From Flavobacterium sp. A45 (lineage in GTDB: Bacteria; Bacteroidota; Bacteroidia; Flavobacteriales; Flavobacteriaceae), in the NCBI RefSeq assembly GCF_002001005.1, contig NZ_MUNX01000068.1, forward strand, positions 1 to 48,707: DNA of 48,707 bases, written 5' to 3'. Below the pieces are notes generated by a model. That model had not been told where the DNA came from. It saw only the letters and a program-made list of their open reading frames with translations, and did not search any database. Shown here piece after piece: positions 16,713-24,943 of this stretch. Numbering within the stretch: the first letter of the stretch is position 1; every line of letters starts with the position of its first letter. The position numbers were made by a program, and so were the translations under genes.

Positions 16713-16744
16713 CAAAGGTATGGGAAAGTTTAGTTAAAAAACAA
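16713..16744 (-). promoter_or_regulatory. Promoter of small membrane protein gene, TTG-N21-TACCTTTG
   Basis: On the minus strand, TTG at 16744-16742, a 21-base spacer and TACCTTTG at 16720-16713, a canonical flavobacterial -7. The -33 lies within the end of the alanine dehydrogenase gene. The leader would be about 125 bases and includes the GC-rich repeat. Confidence 0.6.
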
Positions 16745-17936
16745 TTAAATTAATATCGTTATCCGGTAAATCAAACCAATCGCCAATGGCTTTGTTGGTA
16801 AGTATGCCGTGATACAAATAAACACCGTTTTTTAGACCTGTGTTACAGCGTATGGCGCTTTCGATACCGCCATCTTCCGCAATTTGTAATAAATAAGGAG
16901 TGATAATGTTACTTATGGAAAGCGAAGCTGTTTTTGAGTAACGGGAAGGAATATTGGGTACACAATAGTGCAAAACATTATTTTTTATAAAAGTTGGTTT
17001 TTCATGGGTTGTAACTTCAGATGTTTCGAAACAGCCTCCTGTATCAATGCTGATATCAACAATTACGGCACCTTTTTTCATGTGTTCTACCATGGTTTCG
17101 CTCACTACAACCGGGCATCGTTCTGCTCCTCTCATAGCGCCAATGGCTACATCACAGCGTCTTAAAGCTTTGAGTAAAGCTTTTTGCTGAATGGTTGAAG
17201 TAAAAATGCGTTGGTTCAAGTTGTTTTGCAAACGACGAAGTTTAGTTATTGAATTGTCAAAAACTTTAACGCTTGCTCCAAGTCCGATAGCGGTTCTGGC
17301 GGCAAATTCTCCAGCAGTTCCGGCTCCAAGTATCACCACTTCGGTTGGGGCAACTCCTGTTATATTGCCAAATAACAATCCTTTTCCAAATTCATTGGTG
17401 ATCATTAATTCGGCAGCAATCAGTATGGAAGCAGTTCCTGCAATTTCACTCAATGATTTTACGGCAGGGTAGGAGCCGTCTGTGTCTTTTAGATATTCAA
17501 AAGCAAGTGCTGTTATTTTTTTTCGGGATAAAGCTTCGAAGTATGATTTTTTCCTGGTTTTTAATTGAATCGCTGATAAAACAATTGTTTTTGGATTCAT
17601 CATTTCGATTTCGGCGACTGTTGGTGGTTCTACTTTTAAAAGCATTGGGCAGCCAAAAACTTTTTTGGTGTCTTGAGTAATTTCGGCACCGGCTTCACTA
17701 TATTCTTTGTCTGTATAACTGGAACTTACTCCAGCGCCAGCTTCAATCATTACTCTATGTCCTTGATAGGTAAGGGAATTCACGGCATCAGGTGTAAGGC
17801 AAATGCGTCTTTCTTGGTAACTGGTCTCTTTTGGAATTCCTATAAAAAGTTGGCTTTTATGTCTAGCTATTTCTAGTTTTTCTTCTTGAGGCAGTAATTG
17901 TTCTTTTGTGAATGGACTTAGAGACATTGATTTCAT
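16734..17936 (-). CDS. ald: Alanine dehydrogenase / PNT family oxidoreductase
   Basis: A 400-residue NAD(P)-dependent dehydrogenase of the alanine dehydrogenase and transhydrogenase-alpha family, which would interconvert alanine and pyruvate plus ammonia. Visible features: IGIPKETSYQERRICLTPDA with the substrate-side Arg and Lys, GHRVMIEAGAG, the Rossmann motif VVILGAGTAGEFAA, DVAIGAMRGAERCPVV and VIVDISIDTGGCFET. It has about 30 extra N-terminal residues compared with the classic enzyme. The run ald, GNAT, tsaE, porX on one strand fits my memory of Bacteroidota gene order. Substrate choice cannot be proved from sequence alone. Confidence 0.85.
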   Translation of the reverse strand: MKSMSLSPFTKEQLLPQEEKLEIARHKSQLFIGIPKETSYQERRICLTPDAVNSLTYQGHRVMIEAGAGVSSSYTDKEYSEAGAEITQDTKKVFGCPMLLKVEPPTVAEIEMMNPKTIVLSAIQLKTRKKSYFEALSRKKITALAFEYLKDTDGSYPAVKSLSEIAGTASILIAAELMITNEFGKGLLFGNITGVAPTEVVILGAGTAGEFAARTAIGLGASVKVFDNSITKLRRLQNNLNQRIFTSTIQQKALLKALRRCDVAIGAMRGAERCPVVVSETMVEHMKKGAVIVDISIDTGGCFETSEVTTHEKPTFIKNNVLHYCVPNIPSRYSKTASLSISNIITPYLLQIAEDGGIESAIRCNTGLKNGVYLYHGILTNKAIGDWFDLPDNDINLIVF

Positions 17937-18060
17937 GTAATTAGTGGTACAATTTACAAAAAAGATTCAAAGTATTATGTTTTACTAGTACCAAATTCAA
18001 GGGGTATAGAACTCCTGTGTTTGTCTTGCAGCTTATTTTGATTATCTTAAAACAGCAGAA

Positions 18061-18537
18061 TTAAGATAATATTTTCTCCATTTTGATATTGGCTCTTTCA
18101 TAAACACCTTCTTCGACAGGAATTTCAATAAAGCCAAAACTTTCATATAGATGTATTGCAGGAAGTAATTTTCTATTGGAATACAGAATCAATTTTTGAA
18201 TTCCGTTCTTTTTTGCCTCATTCAAACAATGTTCCATCAGCTTTTTACCAATGCCTAAACCTTGATTTCCATCAGAAACAGCCATTTTTGTTAATTCAAA
18301 TGTAGCATCATCTATTTTTAATAAAGAAACCGTACCCACAATTTTATCGTTGTATTGGGCATAAAAAATCATTCCGCCTTTGTCTATTATTTCGCCTTGA
18401 GGATCGGATAATACTTTTTCATCTTTAGGTTCCACCTTAAAATATTTATGAAGCCATTCCAGATTTAAGGTTTTGATTGGCTCCTTTAATTCAATTGAAA
18501 AAGGGATGATTTCAACTTTATTGGTATTTAAGCTCAT
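18061..18537 (-). CDS. GNAT family N-acetyltransferase
   Basis: A 158-residue acetyl-CoA-dependent acyltransferase. The acetyl-CoA pyrophosphate loop is QGLGIG at 92-97, preceded by the strand FELTKMAVSD and followed by KKLMEHCLNEAKKNG, with the C-terminal LYESFGFIEIP typical of the fold. The acceptor could be an amine on a small molecule or a protein; nothing here decides. It follows tsaE by 7 bases, so they are probably co-transcribed. It is not an obvious RimI despite the proximity to a t6A gene. Confidence 0.88.
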   Translation of the reverse strand: MSLNTNKVEIIPFSIELKEPIKTLNLEWLHKYFKVEPKDEKVLSDPQGEIIDKGGMIFYAQYNDKIVGTVSLLKIDDATFELTKMAVSDGNQGLGIGKKLMEHCLNEAKKNGIQKLILYSNRKLLPAIHLYESFGFIEIPVEEGVYERANIKMEKILS

Positions 18538-18544
18538 TATTCAA

Positions 18545-18952
18545 TTACTTTAATTCTAATAAACGCTCACCATTTGGCAGTAATTCGATTGTAATTAAGG
18601 TATGCTGTAGCGGAATCAAATTCTCAATTTTTTCAGACCATTCGATAAAACACCAATTTCCGGAATATAAATAATCGTCAACACCCATATCTAGTGCTTC
18701 GGTTTCCTTGTTTAATCTGTAAAAATCAAAATGATAAATCGTTTGATTATTGTCTGTTTGATATTCATTGACCAATGAAAACGTTGGACTGCTGGTTGCA
18801 TCTTTTACTCCCAATGTTTTGCAAAGCTGTTTGATCAATGTTGTTTTACCAACACCCATATCCCCATTGAAAAGGATTACTTTATTGGGATTTTGTTCTA
18901 AAATTTGTTGAGCAACTTCTGCAAGTTGTTCTATAGAAAATGTGATAGTCAT
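18545..18952 (-). CDS. tsaE: tRNA t6A synthesis ATPase TsaE
   Basis: TsaE is the ATPase partner of TsaB-TsaD in making N6-threonylcarbamoyladenosine at position 37 of ANN-decoding tRNAs. The 135-residue protein has Walker A GDMGVGKTT (30-38), the family SSPTFSLVNEY (54-64), HFDFYRL (74-80) and FIEWSEKI (102-109). Length is normal. It lies between porX and a GNAT gene on the same strand. No clear TAnnTTTG promoter is visible in the 99-base gap upstream, which is filled by an inverted repeat. Confidence 0.95.
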   Translation of the reverse strand: MTITFSIEQLAEVAQQILEQNPNKVILFNGDMGVGKTTLIKQLCKTLGVKDATSSPTFSLVNEYQTDNNQTIYHFDFYRLNKETEALDMGVDDYLYSGNWCFIEWSEKIENLIPLQHTLITIELLPNGERLLELK

Positions 18953-18987
18953 TCTTTTGTATTCAGTTATGAATTATAGTTTTAAAT

Positions 18988-19043
18988 GCAGTTTTCAATT
19001 TTTTTATCAGCATAATAACTGCTAACTATGAATTGAAAACTGC
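18988..19043. repeat. Inverted repeat between porX and tsaE
   Basis: GCAGTTTTCAATT (18988-19000) and AATTGAAAACTGC (19031-19043) are perfect 13-base arms separated by 30 bases. It begins 9 bases beyond the porX stop. There is no adjoining T-run of the classic kind; it may stabilise the 3' end or weaken read-through into tsaE. Confidence 0.6.
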
Positions 19044-19051
19044 CTTCTTTT

Positions 19052-20605
19052 TTATTTTGGATTGAAAACCAGAAAAGGAATAATCATTTCCTCCAATGAG
19101 ATTCCACCGTGCTGATAGGTGTTTTTGTAATAACTCACATAATGATTGTAGTTGTTTACATAAGCCAAAAACAAATCATTTTTTGCAAAAATATACGAAC
19201 TACTCATATTTATGGCAGGTAAACCAATAAGTTTTGGCTCTTTTACGGCATAGACATCCTTTTGTTCGTAAGTCAAACTACGTCCTGTTTTATAACGTAA
19301 ATTCAAACTGGTGTTTTTATCACCTACCACTTTTGACGGATTTTTCACGTTGATAGTTCCGTGATCGGTAGTCAGAATTAATTTGAACCCTAATTTTTGT
19401 GCCTGTTGAATAATTTCAAGTAACGGCGAGTTTTTAAACCAACTCAAAGTCAAGGAACGATAGGCTTTATCATCAGAAGCCAGTTCTTTAACCACATCCA
19501 TTTCTGTTTTGGCGTGTGAAAGCATATCAACAAAATTATAAACTACCGTTACAAGATCATTATCTTTTAGTGATTTAAAGCTTTCAGCTAGTTTTTTTCC
19601 GCCGGCCAAATTGGTGATTTTGAAATAATCCTCTTTTAAGTCTAGTCTTAAACGCTTAATTTGAGCAGTTAAAAATTCGGCTTCATACAAATTTTTACCA
19701 CCTTCTTCCGGGTCGTTTTTCCAATATTGCGGAAATTGTTTTTCCATTTCAAGAGGAGTCAATCCAGAGAAAATAGCATTTCTTGCATATTGTGTAGCCG
19801 TAGGAAGTATAGAAAAATAAGGGACTTCTTTTTCGAGTTTGTAGTAATTGCCCACAACACTTTCAAATGCTTTCCACTGGTCATAGCGTAAATTGTCGAT
19901 TATAATAAAAAGAACTGGTTTGTCTTTTTTCAGAATCTCCGGCACAACCAATTCTTTGAATAAATTATGAGATTGAATCGGTTTGTCAGCTTTTGGTGCA
20001 AACCAATCTTCGTAATTGCGTTCAATGTATTTTCCAAATTGTGAATTGGCTTCAATCTTTTGGGATTCAAGAATTTCAATCATCCCTTGATCATCGATGT
20101 TCTCTAGCTCAAGTTCCCAAAAAATAAGTTTTTTGTATAATTCCACCCAGTCTTCATAGGAGTTGACCATTGCCATTTCCATAGTGATTTTTCGAAACTC
20201 TTTTTGGTAATCCAAAGTCGTTTTTTGAGAAATCAATCGGGAATGGTCTAAGTTTTTCTTCAAACTCAACAAAATCTGATTAGGATTTACGGGTTTGATA
20301 AGGTAATCGGCGATTTTGGAACCAATGGCTTCTTCCATTATATATTCCTCTTCGCTTTTGGTAATCATTATCATCGGAATAGAAGATTTTTTCTCTTTCA
20401 TCTCTGATAATGTTTCCAAACCACTCATTCCCGGCATATTTTCGTCAAGAAAAACAATATCAAAATTGTTTTCGTCAAAAATATCTATGGCATCACGACC
20501 ATTATTGCAAGTGGTAACGCTGTAGTTTTTTTTCTCCAGAAATAATATATGTGGTTTGAGCAAATCGATTTCATCATCAACCCAAAGTATTTTTATGTTC
20601 TCCAT
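19052..20605 (-). CDS. porX: T9SS response regulator PorX (REC-PglZ)
   Basis: A 517-residue two-domain regulator. The receiver domain (about 1-120) has D10 and D11, phospho-acceptor D54 in FLDENMPG, and K104 in LIKPVNP. A helical linker leads to an alkaline-phosphatase-fold PglZ domain (about 200-517) with FIIIDNLRYDQWK, SILPTATQYARNAIFSGL and TTDHGT metal-site segments. PorX is known to be required for type IX secretion in Porphyromonas with the kinase PorY, and its PglZ domain is a metal-dependent phosphodiesterase; I infer the same role here. The frame begins at TTG 20611, but ATG 20605 fits the family start MxxIxILWVDDE. gldFG in the same window agrees with a T9SS or gliding lifestyle. 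Confidence 0.93.
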   Translation of the reverse strand: MENIKILWVDDEIDLLKPHILFLEKKNYSVTTCNNGRDAIDIFDENNFDIVFLDENMPGMSGLETLSEMKEKKSSIPMIMITKSEEEYIMEEAIGSKIADYLIKPVNPNQILLSLKKNLDHSRLISQKTTLDYQKEFRKITMEMAMVNSYEDWVELYKKLIFWELELENIDDQGMIEILESQKIEANSQFGKYIERNYEDWFAPKADKPIQSHNLFKELVVPEILKKDKPVLFIIIDNLRYDQWKAFESVVGNYYKLEKEVPYFSILPTATQYARNAIFSGLTPLEMEKQFPQYWKNDPEEGGKNLYEAEFLTAQIKRLRLDLKEDYFKITNLAGGKKLAESFKSLKDNDLVTVVYNFVDMLSHAKTEMDVVKELASDDKAYRSLTLSWFKNSPLLEIIQQAQKLGFKLILTTDHGTINVKNPSKVVGDKNTSLNLRYKTGRSLTYEQKDVYAVKEPKLIGLPAINMSSSYIFAKNDLFLAYVNNYNHYVSYYKNTYQHGGISLEEMIIPFLVFNPK

Positions 20606-20750
20606 ATTCAATTTATTTTAGTGCAATTTAGTTTTATAGAACTTAAATAATATTAAAAATAGTATAAAATTGATTAAAAATAATTTGGTGTTGCAATATT
20701 TGTTGATAGGAACAGAATTTTATTCTAGTAAGTGCATAAGTAAAAAAATA

Positions 20751-20851
20751 ACCGCAGATTCGCAGATTAATTTTTTGAAAAATTAAATTTTCTAATTATA
20801 TAGGAATCAATTTTTTGAAAAAATAGTCATAAAAATCTGCGAATCTGCGGT
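20751..20851. repeat. Large inverted repeat with 18-base perfect arms
   Basis: ACCGCAGATTCGCAGATT (20751-20768) and AATCTGCGAATCTGCGGT (20834-20851) are exact reverse complements around a 65-base AT-rich spacer. The spacer itself contains two copies of AATTTTTTGAAAAA-like sequence. It lies in the 329-base gap between the divergent porX and DMT transporter genes. I recall similar CCGCAGATTCGCAGATT units as common intergenic repeats in Flavobacterium. The rest of the 20606-20934 gap shows only a candidate -7 box. Confidence 0.8.
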
Positions 20852-20907
20852 AAAAATAAAACATATGTTTGCTTTGAGAATTTAATGCGGATTCTAGCTT
20901 TAAACAC

Positions 20908-20915
20908 TATTTTTG
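20908..20915 (+). promoter_or_regulatory. Candidate -7 box of DMT transporter gene
   Basis: TATTTTTG followed by C, 20 bases before the ATG at 20935, matches TAnnTTTG. The -33 region is poor. Confidence 0.5.
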
Positions 20916-20934
20916 CAGGAATAAAAATAGAACT

Positions 20935-21789
20935 ATGTTATTTCTTATTCTGTCTGTTATTTGCAGTGTGACAGTTGGTGTTATTTTCAAAATTGCTCGC
21001 AAATATCAAGTTTCGGCTACACAAATTGTGGCGTATAATTATGTATTTGCTTTAGCGTTGTGTTATTTGGTTTTTAGTCCAGATTTAACGGTTTTGGACG
21101 CTTCTTCGCCTTGGGGAATCTTCATTTCACTAGGTATTTTACTTCCTGTTGTATTTCTTTTTCTGGCGACTTCCATAAAACATATGGGCATCGTAAAAAC
21201 AGATGTAGCCCAACGATTATCACTGATTATCTCCATTTTGGGAGCTTGGTTATTTTTTGGAGAGCAATTCAGCGGACTTAAACTGACAGCTCTTTTGTTT
21301 GGATTTCCTGCAATCATCCTTATTTTGGATAAACCCACCGAAAACAAAGAGAACAAATGGATTTATCCAACACTCGTATTGCTTGGTTTTGGAGTAATAG
21401 ACCTTCTTTTTAAGCAAATTGCGCTGACTTCTACACTGCCTTTTACCACTTCGTTATTTGTTCTTTTCTCGATAGCGCTTGTAATAATGATACTTTTCAA
21501 TGCTTATGAAATATTTTTTAGAAAGGCTAAAGTGGATTTCATGAGTATCCTTTTTGGAGGTTTGGTTGGGATTTTCAATTTTGGAAACATCCTGTTTTAT
21601 CTAAAGGCACATCAGGCATTTGCCCAAAATCCCTCAACTGTTTTTGCCGGGATGAATATGGGAGTTATTATGATTGGCAGTCTTGTGGGGATTTTTATTT
21701 TCAAAGAAAAAGTAACCAAGCTGAATATAGCAGGTCTTTTGCTAGCCTTGATTGCGGTTGTTTTTATAGTGATTTCCCAGTTGAATTAG
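20935..21789 (+). CDS. DMT (EamA-like) superfamily transporter
   Basis: A 284-residue inner-membrane protein with about ten hydrophobic segments arranged as two EamA-like halves. The first half ends in WLFFGEQFSGLKLTALLFGF and the second in GIFIFKEKVTKLNIAGLLLALIAVVFIV, the conserved helix pair that closes each half. It is likely an exporter or exchanger of a small metabolite. The family covers many substrates and nothing nearby hints at one. It stands alone, divergent from porX. Confidence 0.85.
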   Translation: MLFLILSVICSVTVGVIFKIARKYQVSATQIVAYNYVFALALCYLVFSPDLTVLDASSPWGIFISLGILLPVVFLFLATSIKHMGIVKTDVAQRLSLIISILGAWLFFGEQFSGLKLTALLFGFPAIILILDKPTENKENKWIYPTLVLLGFGVIDLLFKQIALTSTLPFTTSLFVLFSIALVIMILFNAYEIFFRKAKVDFMSILFGGLVGIFNFGNILFYLKAHQAFAQNPSTVFAGMNMGVIMIGSLVGIFIFKEKVTKLNIAGLLLALIAVVFIVISQLN

Positions 21790-21901
21790 AGGTTAAAGTT
21801 TTTAATTGAATTCAAGACTAAGTAATCTGCTGTAGTTTTTTAAACATATGCGTTTGTCTTGTTAATTGAAATTGTAATTTTTTTCATTCCGCATTTTATT
21901 A

Positions 21902-21909
21902 TATATTTG
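21902..21909 (+). promoter_or_regulatory. Candidate -7 box upstream of fabG
   Basis: TATATTTG matches TAnnTTTG; an overlapping GACCTTTG follows at 21908-21915. A leader of about 115 bases would contain the structured element at 21920-22000. No strong -33 is seen. Confidence 0.4.
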
Positions 21910-21919
21910 ACCTTTGTAA

Positions 21920-22000
21920 ACTAGCCCTGATAGAAGTGGAAATCCTTTACTTTTTTCTTTTAAAAAGTAAAGATTACAACGGATAGCAGGAATAGCTCCT
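21920..22000 (+). ncRNA. Structured element in fabG leader, possible ncRNA or repeat
   Basis: This stretch folds around a perfect 11-base stem CTTTACTTTTT (21945-21955) with AAAAAGTAAAG (21962-21972), extended by ATCC/GAT with one bulge. An outer stem can form from CCTG near 21925 and CAGG near 21987, with flanking AGC/GCT. The flanks AGCCCTGATAGAAGTGGA and ACGGATAGCAGGAATAGC look like a multicopy intergenic element I recall from flavobacterial genomes. Whether it is a known Rfam family such as Flavo-1 cannot be decided here. It lies in the fabG 5' leader. Confidence 0.5.
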
Positions 22001-22026
22001 AATAAAAAATAAACTAATTTTAGAAC

Positions 22027-22773
22027 ATGAAATTACTAGAAGGAAAAGTAGCCATTATTACTGGCGCAAGTCGTGGAATTGGAAAAGGAATAGCCGAAGT
22101 TTTTGCTAAAAACGGAGCAAATGTTGCCTTTACTTATAGCTCATCAGTAGAATCTGCACAAGCTTTGGAAAACGAATTGAATGCTTTGGGAATTAAAGCC
22201 AAAGGATATAAATCTAATGCAGCTGATTTTAATGAAGCACAAACTTTTGTTGATGCAGTTTTGGCTGATTTTGGAACAGTAGATATCTTGATAAACAATG
22301 CTGGAATCACTAAAGATAATTTATTAATGAGAATGTCTGAAGCTGATTTTGACCAAGTTATCGATGTTAACTTGAAGTCGGTTTTCAATATGACCAAAGC
22401 GATTCAAAAAACATTTTTGAAACAACGTTCGGGTTCAATTATCAATATTAGTTCTGTTGTTGGTGTTTCTGGTAATGCTGGTCAAACGAATTATGCTGCT
22501 TCGAAAGCAGGTGCAATTGGGTTTACTAAATCGGTAGCTTTGGAATTAGGTTCACGTAACATTCGTTGTAACGCGATTGCCCCAGGTTTTATTGAAACTG
22601 AAATGACTGCAAAATTGAGCGAGGATGTTGTGAAAGGATGGAGAGAAGGGATTCCTTTGAAACGCGGAGGTTCTACAGAAGATGTTGCAAATGCTTGTTT
22701 GTTTTTGGCCTCTGATATGAGTGCGTATATTACAGGTCAAGTTTTGAATGTTTGTGGTGGAATGCTAACTTAG
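22027..22773 (+). CDS. fabG: 3-oxoacyl-ACP reductase FabG
   Basis: This NADPH-dependent short-chain dehydrogenase reduces 3-oxoacyl-ACP in fatty acid elongation. The 248-residue protein has TGASRGIG (12-19), NNAG (90-93), N115, and the catalytic S143, Y156 and K160 in the spacing of E. coli FabG. The C-terminal PLKRGGSTEDVANACLFLAS and YITGQVLNVCGGM are typical. It has no fab genes beside it, so a broader SDR role is formally possible, but similarity to true FabG is high. Confidence 0.93.
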   Translation: MKLLEGKVAIITGASRGIGKGIAEVFAKNGANVAFTYSSSVESAQALENELNALGIKAKGYKSNAADFNEAQTFVDAVLADFGTVDILINNAGITKDNLLMRMSEADFDQVIDVNLKSVFNMTKAIQKTFLKQRSGSIINISSVVGVSGNAGQTNYAASKAGAIGFTKSVALELGSRNIRCNAIAPGFIETEMTAKLSEDVVKGWREGIPLKRGGSTEDVANACLFLASDMSAYITGQVLNVCGGMLT

Positions 22774-22856
22774 TAAGCAGTTTGCAGGTTTAAGTAAGCA
22801 GAAAATAAAACAGTAAGCAGTCTCAGTTGACAGTGCCATGTGTAATCTGCAAACTG
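22773..22856. repeat. Short direct and inverted repeats between fabG and VWA gene
   Basis: GTAAGCAG occurs at 22773-22780, 22794-22801 and 22813-22820; the first copy includes the last base of the fabG stop. CAGTTTGCAG (22778-22787) and CTGCAAACTG (22847-22856) form a perfect 10-base inverted pair. The stretch then runs into CTGAAATCTGAAATCT repeats up to 22878. Similar units occur near 10548-10585 and 10985-11068. Confidence 0.6.
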
Positions 22857-22889
22857 AAGTCTGAAATCTGAAATCTTTTAATCAAAAAT

Positions 22890-24917
22890 ATGACAGCAAG
22901 CACAATTCTATTACTTCTACTTTCTTTAATAATAGCGGGTTGCTTGTCATTTTTTCAATATTTATACAAAGTCAAAAACAAATCGAATGTGTATTTGTTT
23001 TTGACTTTTTTGCGTTTTCTAAGTATTTTTTCGATTTTGTTGCTTTTGATAAATCCTATTATCACAACCAATAAACTGGAAATTATCAAAACACCATTGC
23101 CTATAGTGGTTGATAATTCTAGCTCTATTTCTTTTTTGAATGCGAAAGAAAAAGCAGCCGAATTAGCCCAAAAATTAAATTCAAATAGTGCTATTCAAGA
23201 AAAATTTGAAGTACAATCCTATCTTTTTGATACTGATTTTAGACAATCGGATAGTTTGACTTTTAAAGGAAATCAAACCAATCTGGATTTGGTTGCCAAA
23301 AATTTGAAGAGTATTTACAAAAACGCTATTTATCCAACCGTAATCATAACCGACGGGAATCAAACTTCCGGTAATGATTACGTTTATAGTTTTGATGAAA
23401 ACAATAAAGTTTATCCTTTGGTTTTGGGCGATACGACCAAAGTTTTTGATTTAAAAATCAATCAGCTGAACGTTAATAGATATGCATTCTTAAAGAATAA
23501 ATTTCCAGTTGAAGTTTTTTTGCAGTACGCTGGGGATAAAAATGTAACAGCTAATTTTAGTATCACGCAAGGAAACGAAGTGTTGCATAGAGAAAGCGTT
23601 TCGTTCTCGCCATCAAAGAAAACGGCTGTCGTAAATGTGCTTTTGCCTACAAATAAAGTGGGATTGCAGGTTTATAAAGCTAAAATTGAATCGAAAGAAA
23701 GCGAAAAAAACACTTTCAATAACATAAAGAATTTTGCGGTTGAAGTTATAGACCAAAAGACGACTGTTGCTATCATTTCTACTTTAAATCATCCTGATAT
23801 TGGTGTTTTAAAAAGAGCGATTGAGTCCAATTTGCAACATAAAGTGGTATTGTTGAAACCAAATGATGTGAAGTCATTGGATGATTACAATGTTCTTATT
23901 TTGTATCAACCAACCGCGGCTTTCAAATCGGTTTTTGATGCGAATAAAAAAGCCAATTTAAATACGTTTATAATAACTGGAACTGCAACCGATTTTACAT
24001 TTTTGAATCAAGAACAAAACAATTTTGTTTTTAAAATGAGCGGTCAGGAAGAAGATTATTTGGCTGATTTTGATTCTCAGTTTAATCTTTTTGCAGTAGA
24101 TAATTTAGGTTTTGAAAATTTACCGCCTTTGCAGAATATTTATGGTTCTATTGCCACTAATGGAGAAGTGAATGTATTGCTTTCCGCCAGAATCAGAAAT
24201 ATAGATACCAAAGCACCTTTATTATCTTTTACGGAGAATCAGGGGAAAAGAGCCGCTTATTTGTTTGGGGAAAACAGTTGGAAATGGAGTCTGCAAAGCC
24301 ATATCAACAACCAATCTTTTGAAAAATATGATATTTTTATCAATAAGATAATTCAATATTTGGCTTCCAATAATGCCAAAAAATCATTGGTTGTCAATCA
24401 CGAAAGCTTTTACAATTCTGGTGAAGCTATCGAAATCACGGCTCAATATTTCAACAAGAACTATGATTTTGATGAAAAGGCACGTTTGACTATTGACGTG
24501 ACCAATATCAAAACGAAGCAAACAAAGAATTACGACCTTTTGAAAGGAAACAATACTTACAAAGTGAATCTAGACGGGCTTTTGGCCGGAAGTTATAATT
24601 TTTCTGTTAAAGAATTGAACTCCAAAACATCATATTCTGGTCATTTTGAAATCCTGGATTTTGATATTGAAAAGCAATTTGTAAATCCAGATGTTCAAAA
24701 ATTGAAGCAATTGGCAGCACAAACAAAAGGAAAGGATTTTTACCCAAATGAAATCGATGCGCTGATAAAAACATTGTTGGAGAATGAGGAATACAAAGCC
24801 GTTCAAAAAGATGTTGTGACCAAATCTCCTTTGATTGACTGGAAATGGTTACTAGTTTTGATTGCTGTTTTTCTTTCTACGGAATGGTTTGTTAGGAAGT
24901 ATAATGGGATGTTGTAA
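22890..24917 (+). CDS. VWA-like membrane protein of unknown function
   Basis: A 675-residue protein with two N-terminal membrane segments (about 4-25 and 34-55), a long extracytoplasmic region and one C-terminal segment (WLLVLIAVFLSTEWF). After the second segment comes a von Willebrand A-like fold with a metal-site-like D-x-S-x-S at D75, S77 and S79 and an ITDGNQTSG segment. The remaining 450 residues are beta-rich and may hold Ig-like and glutamine-amidotransferase-like parts (YNVLILYQP). Similar proteins occur in Bacteroidota as hypothetical or VWA proteins. Partners are unknown; the next gene, a LysR regulator, starts 26 bases on. Confidence 0.75.
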   Translation: MTASTILLLLLSLIIAGCLSFFQYLYKVKNKSNVYLFLTFLRFLSIFSILLLLINPIITTNKLEIIKTPLPIVVDNSSSISFLNAKEKAAELAQKLNSNSAIQEKFEVQSYLFDTDFRQSDSLTFKGNQTNLDLVAKNLKSIYKNAIYPTVIITDGNQTSGNDYVYSFDENNKVYPLVLGDTTKVFDLKINQLNVNRYAFLKNKFPVEVFLQYAGDKNVTANFSITQGNEVLHRESVSFSPSKKTAVVNVLLPTNKVGLQVYKAKIESKESEKNTFNNIKNFAVEVIDQKTTVAIISTLNHPDIGVLKRAIESNLQHKVVLLKPNDVKSLDDYNVLILYQPTAAFKSVFDANKKANLNTFIITGTATDFTFLNQEQNNFVFKMSGQEEDYLADFDSQFNLFAVDNLGFENLPPLQNIYGSIATNGEVNVLLSARIRNIDTKAPLLSFTENQGKRAAYLFGENSWKWSLQSHINNQSFEKYDIFINKIIQYLASNNAKKSLVVNHESFYNSGEAIEITAQYFNKNYDFDEKARLTIDVTNIKTKQTKNYDLLKGNNTYKVNLDGLLAGSYNFSVKELNSKTSYSGHFEILDFDIEKQFVNPDVQKLKQLAAQTKGKDFYPNEIDALIKTLLENEEYKAVQKDVVTKSPLIDWKWLLVLIAVFLSTEWFVRKYNGML

Positions 24918-24943
24918 TTATTAATTTTGACCAAAATACGATT

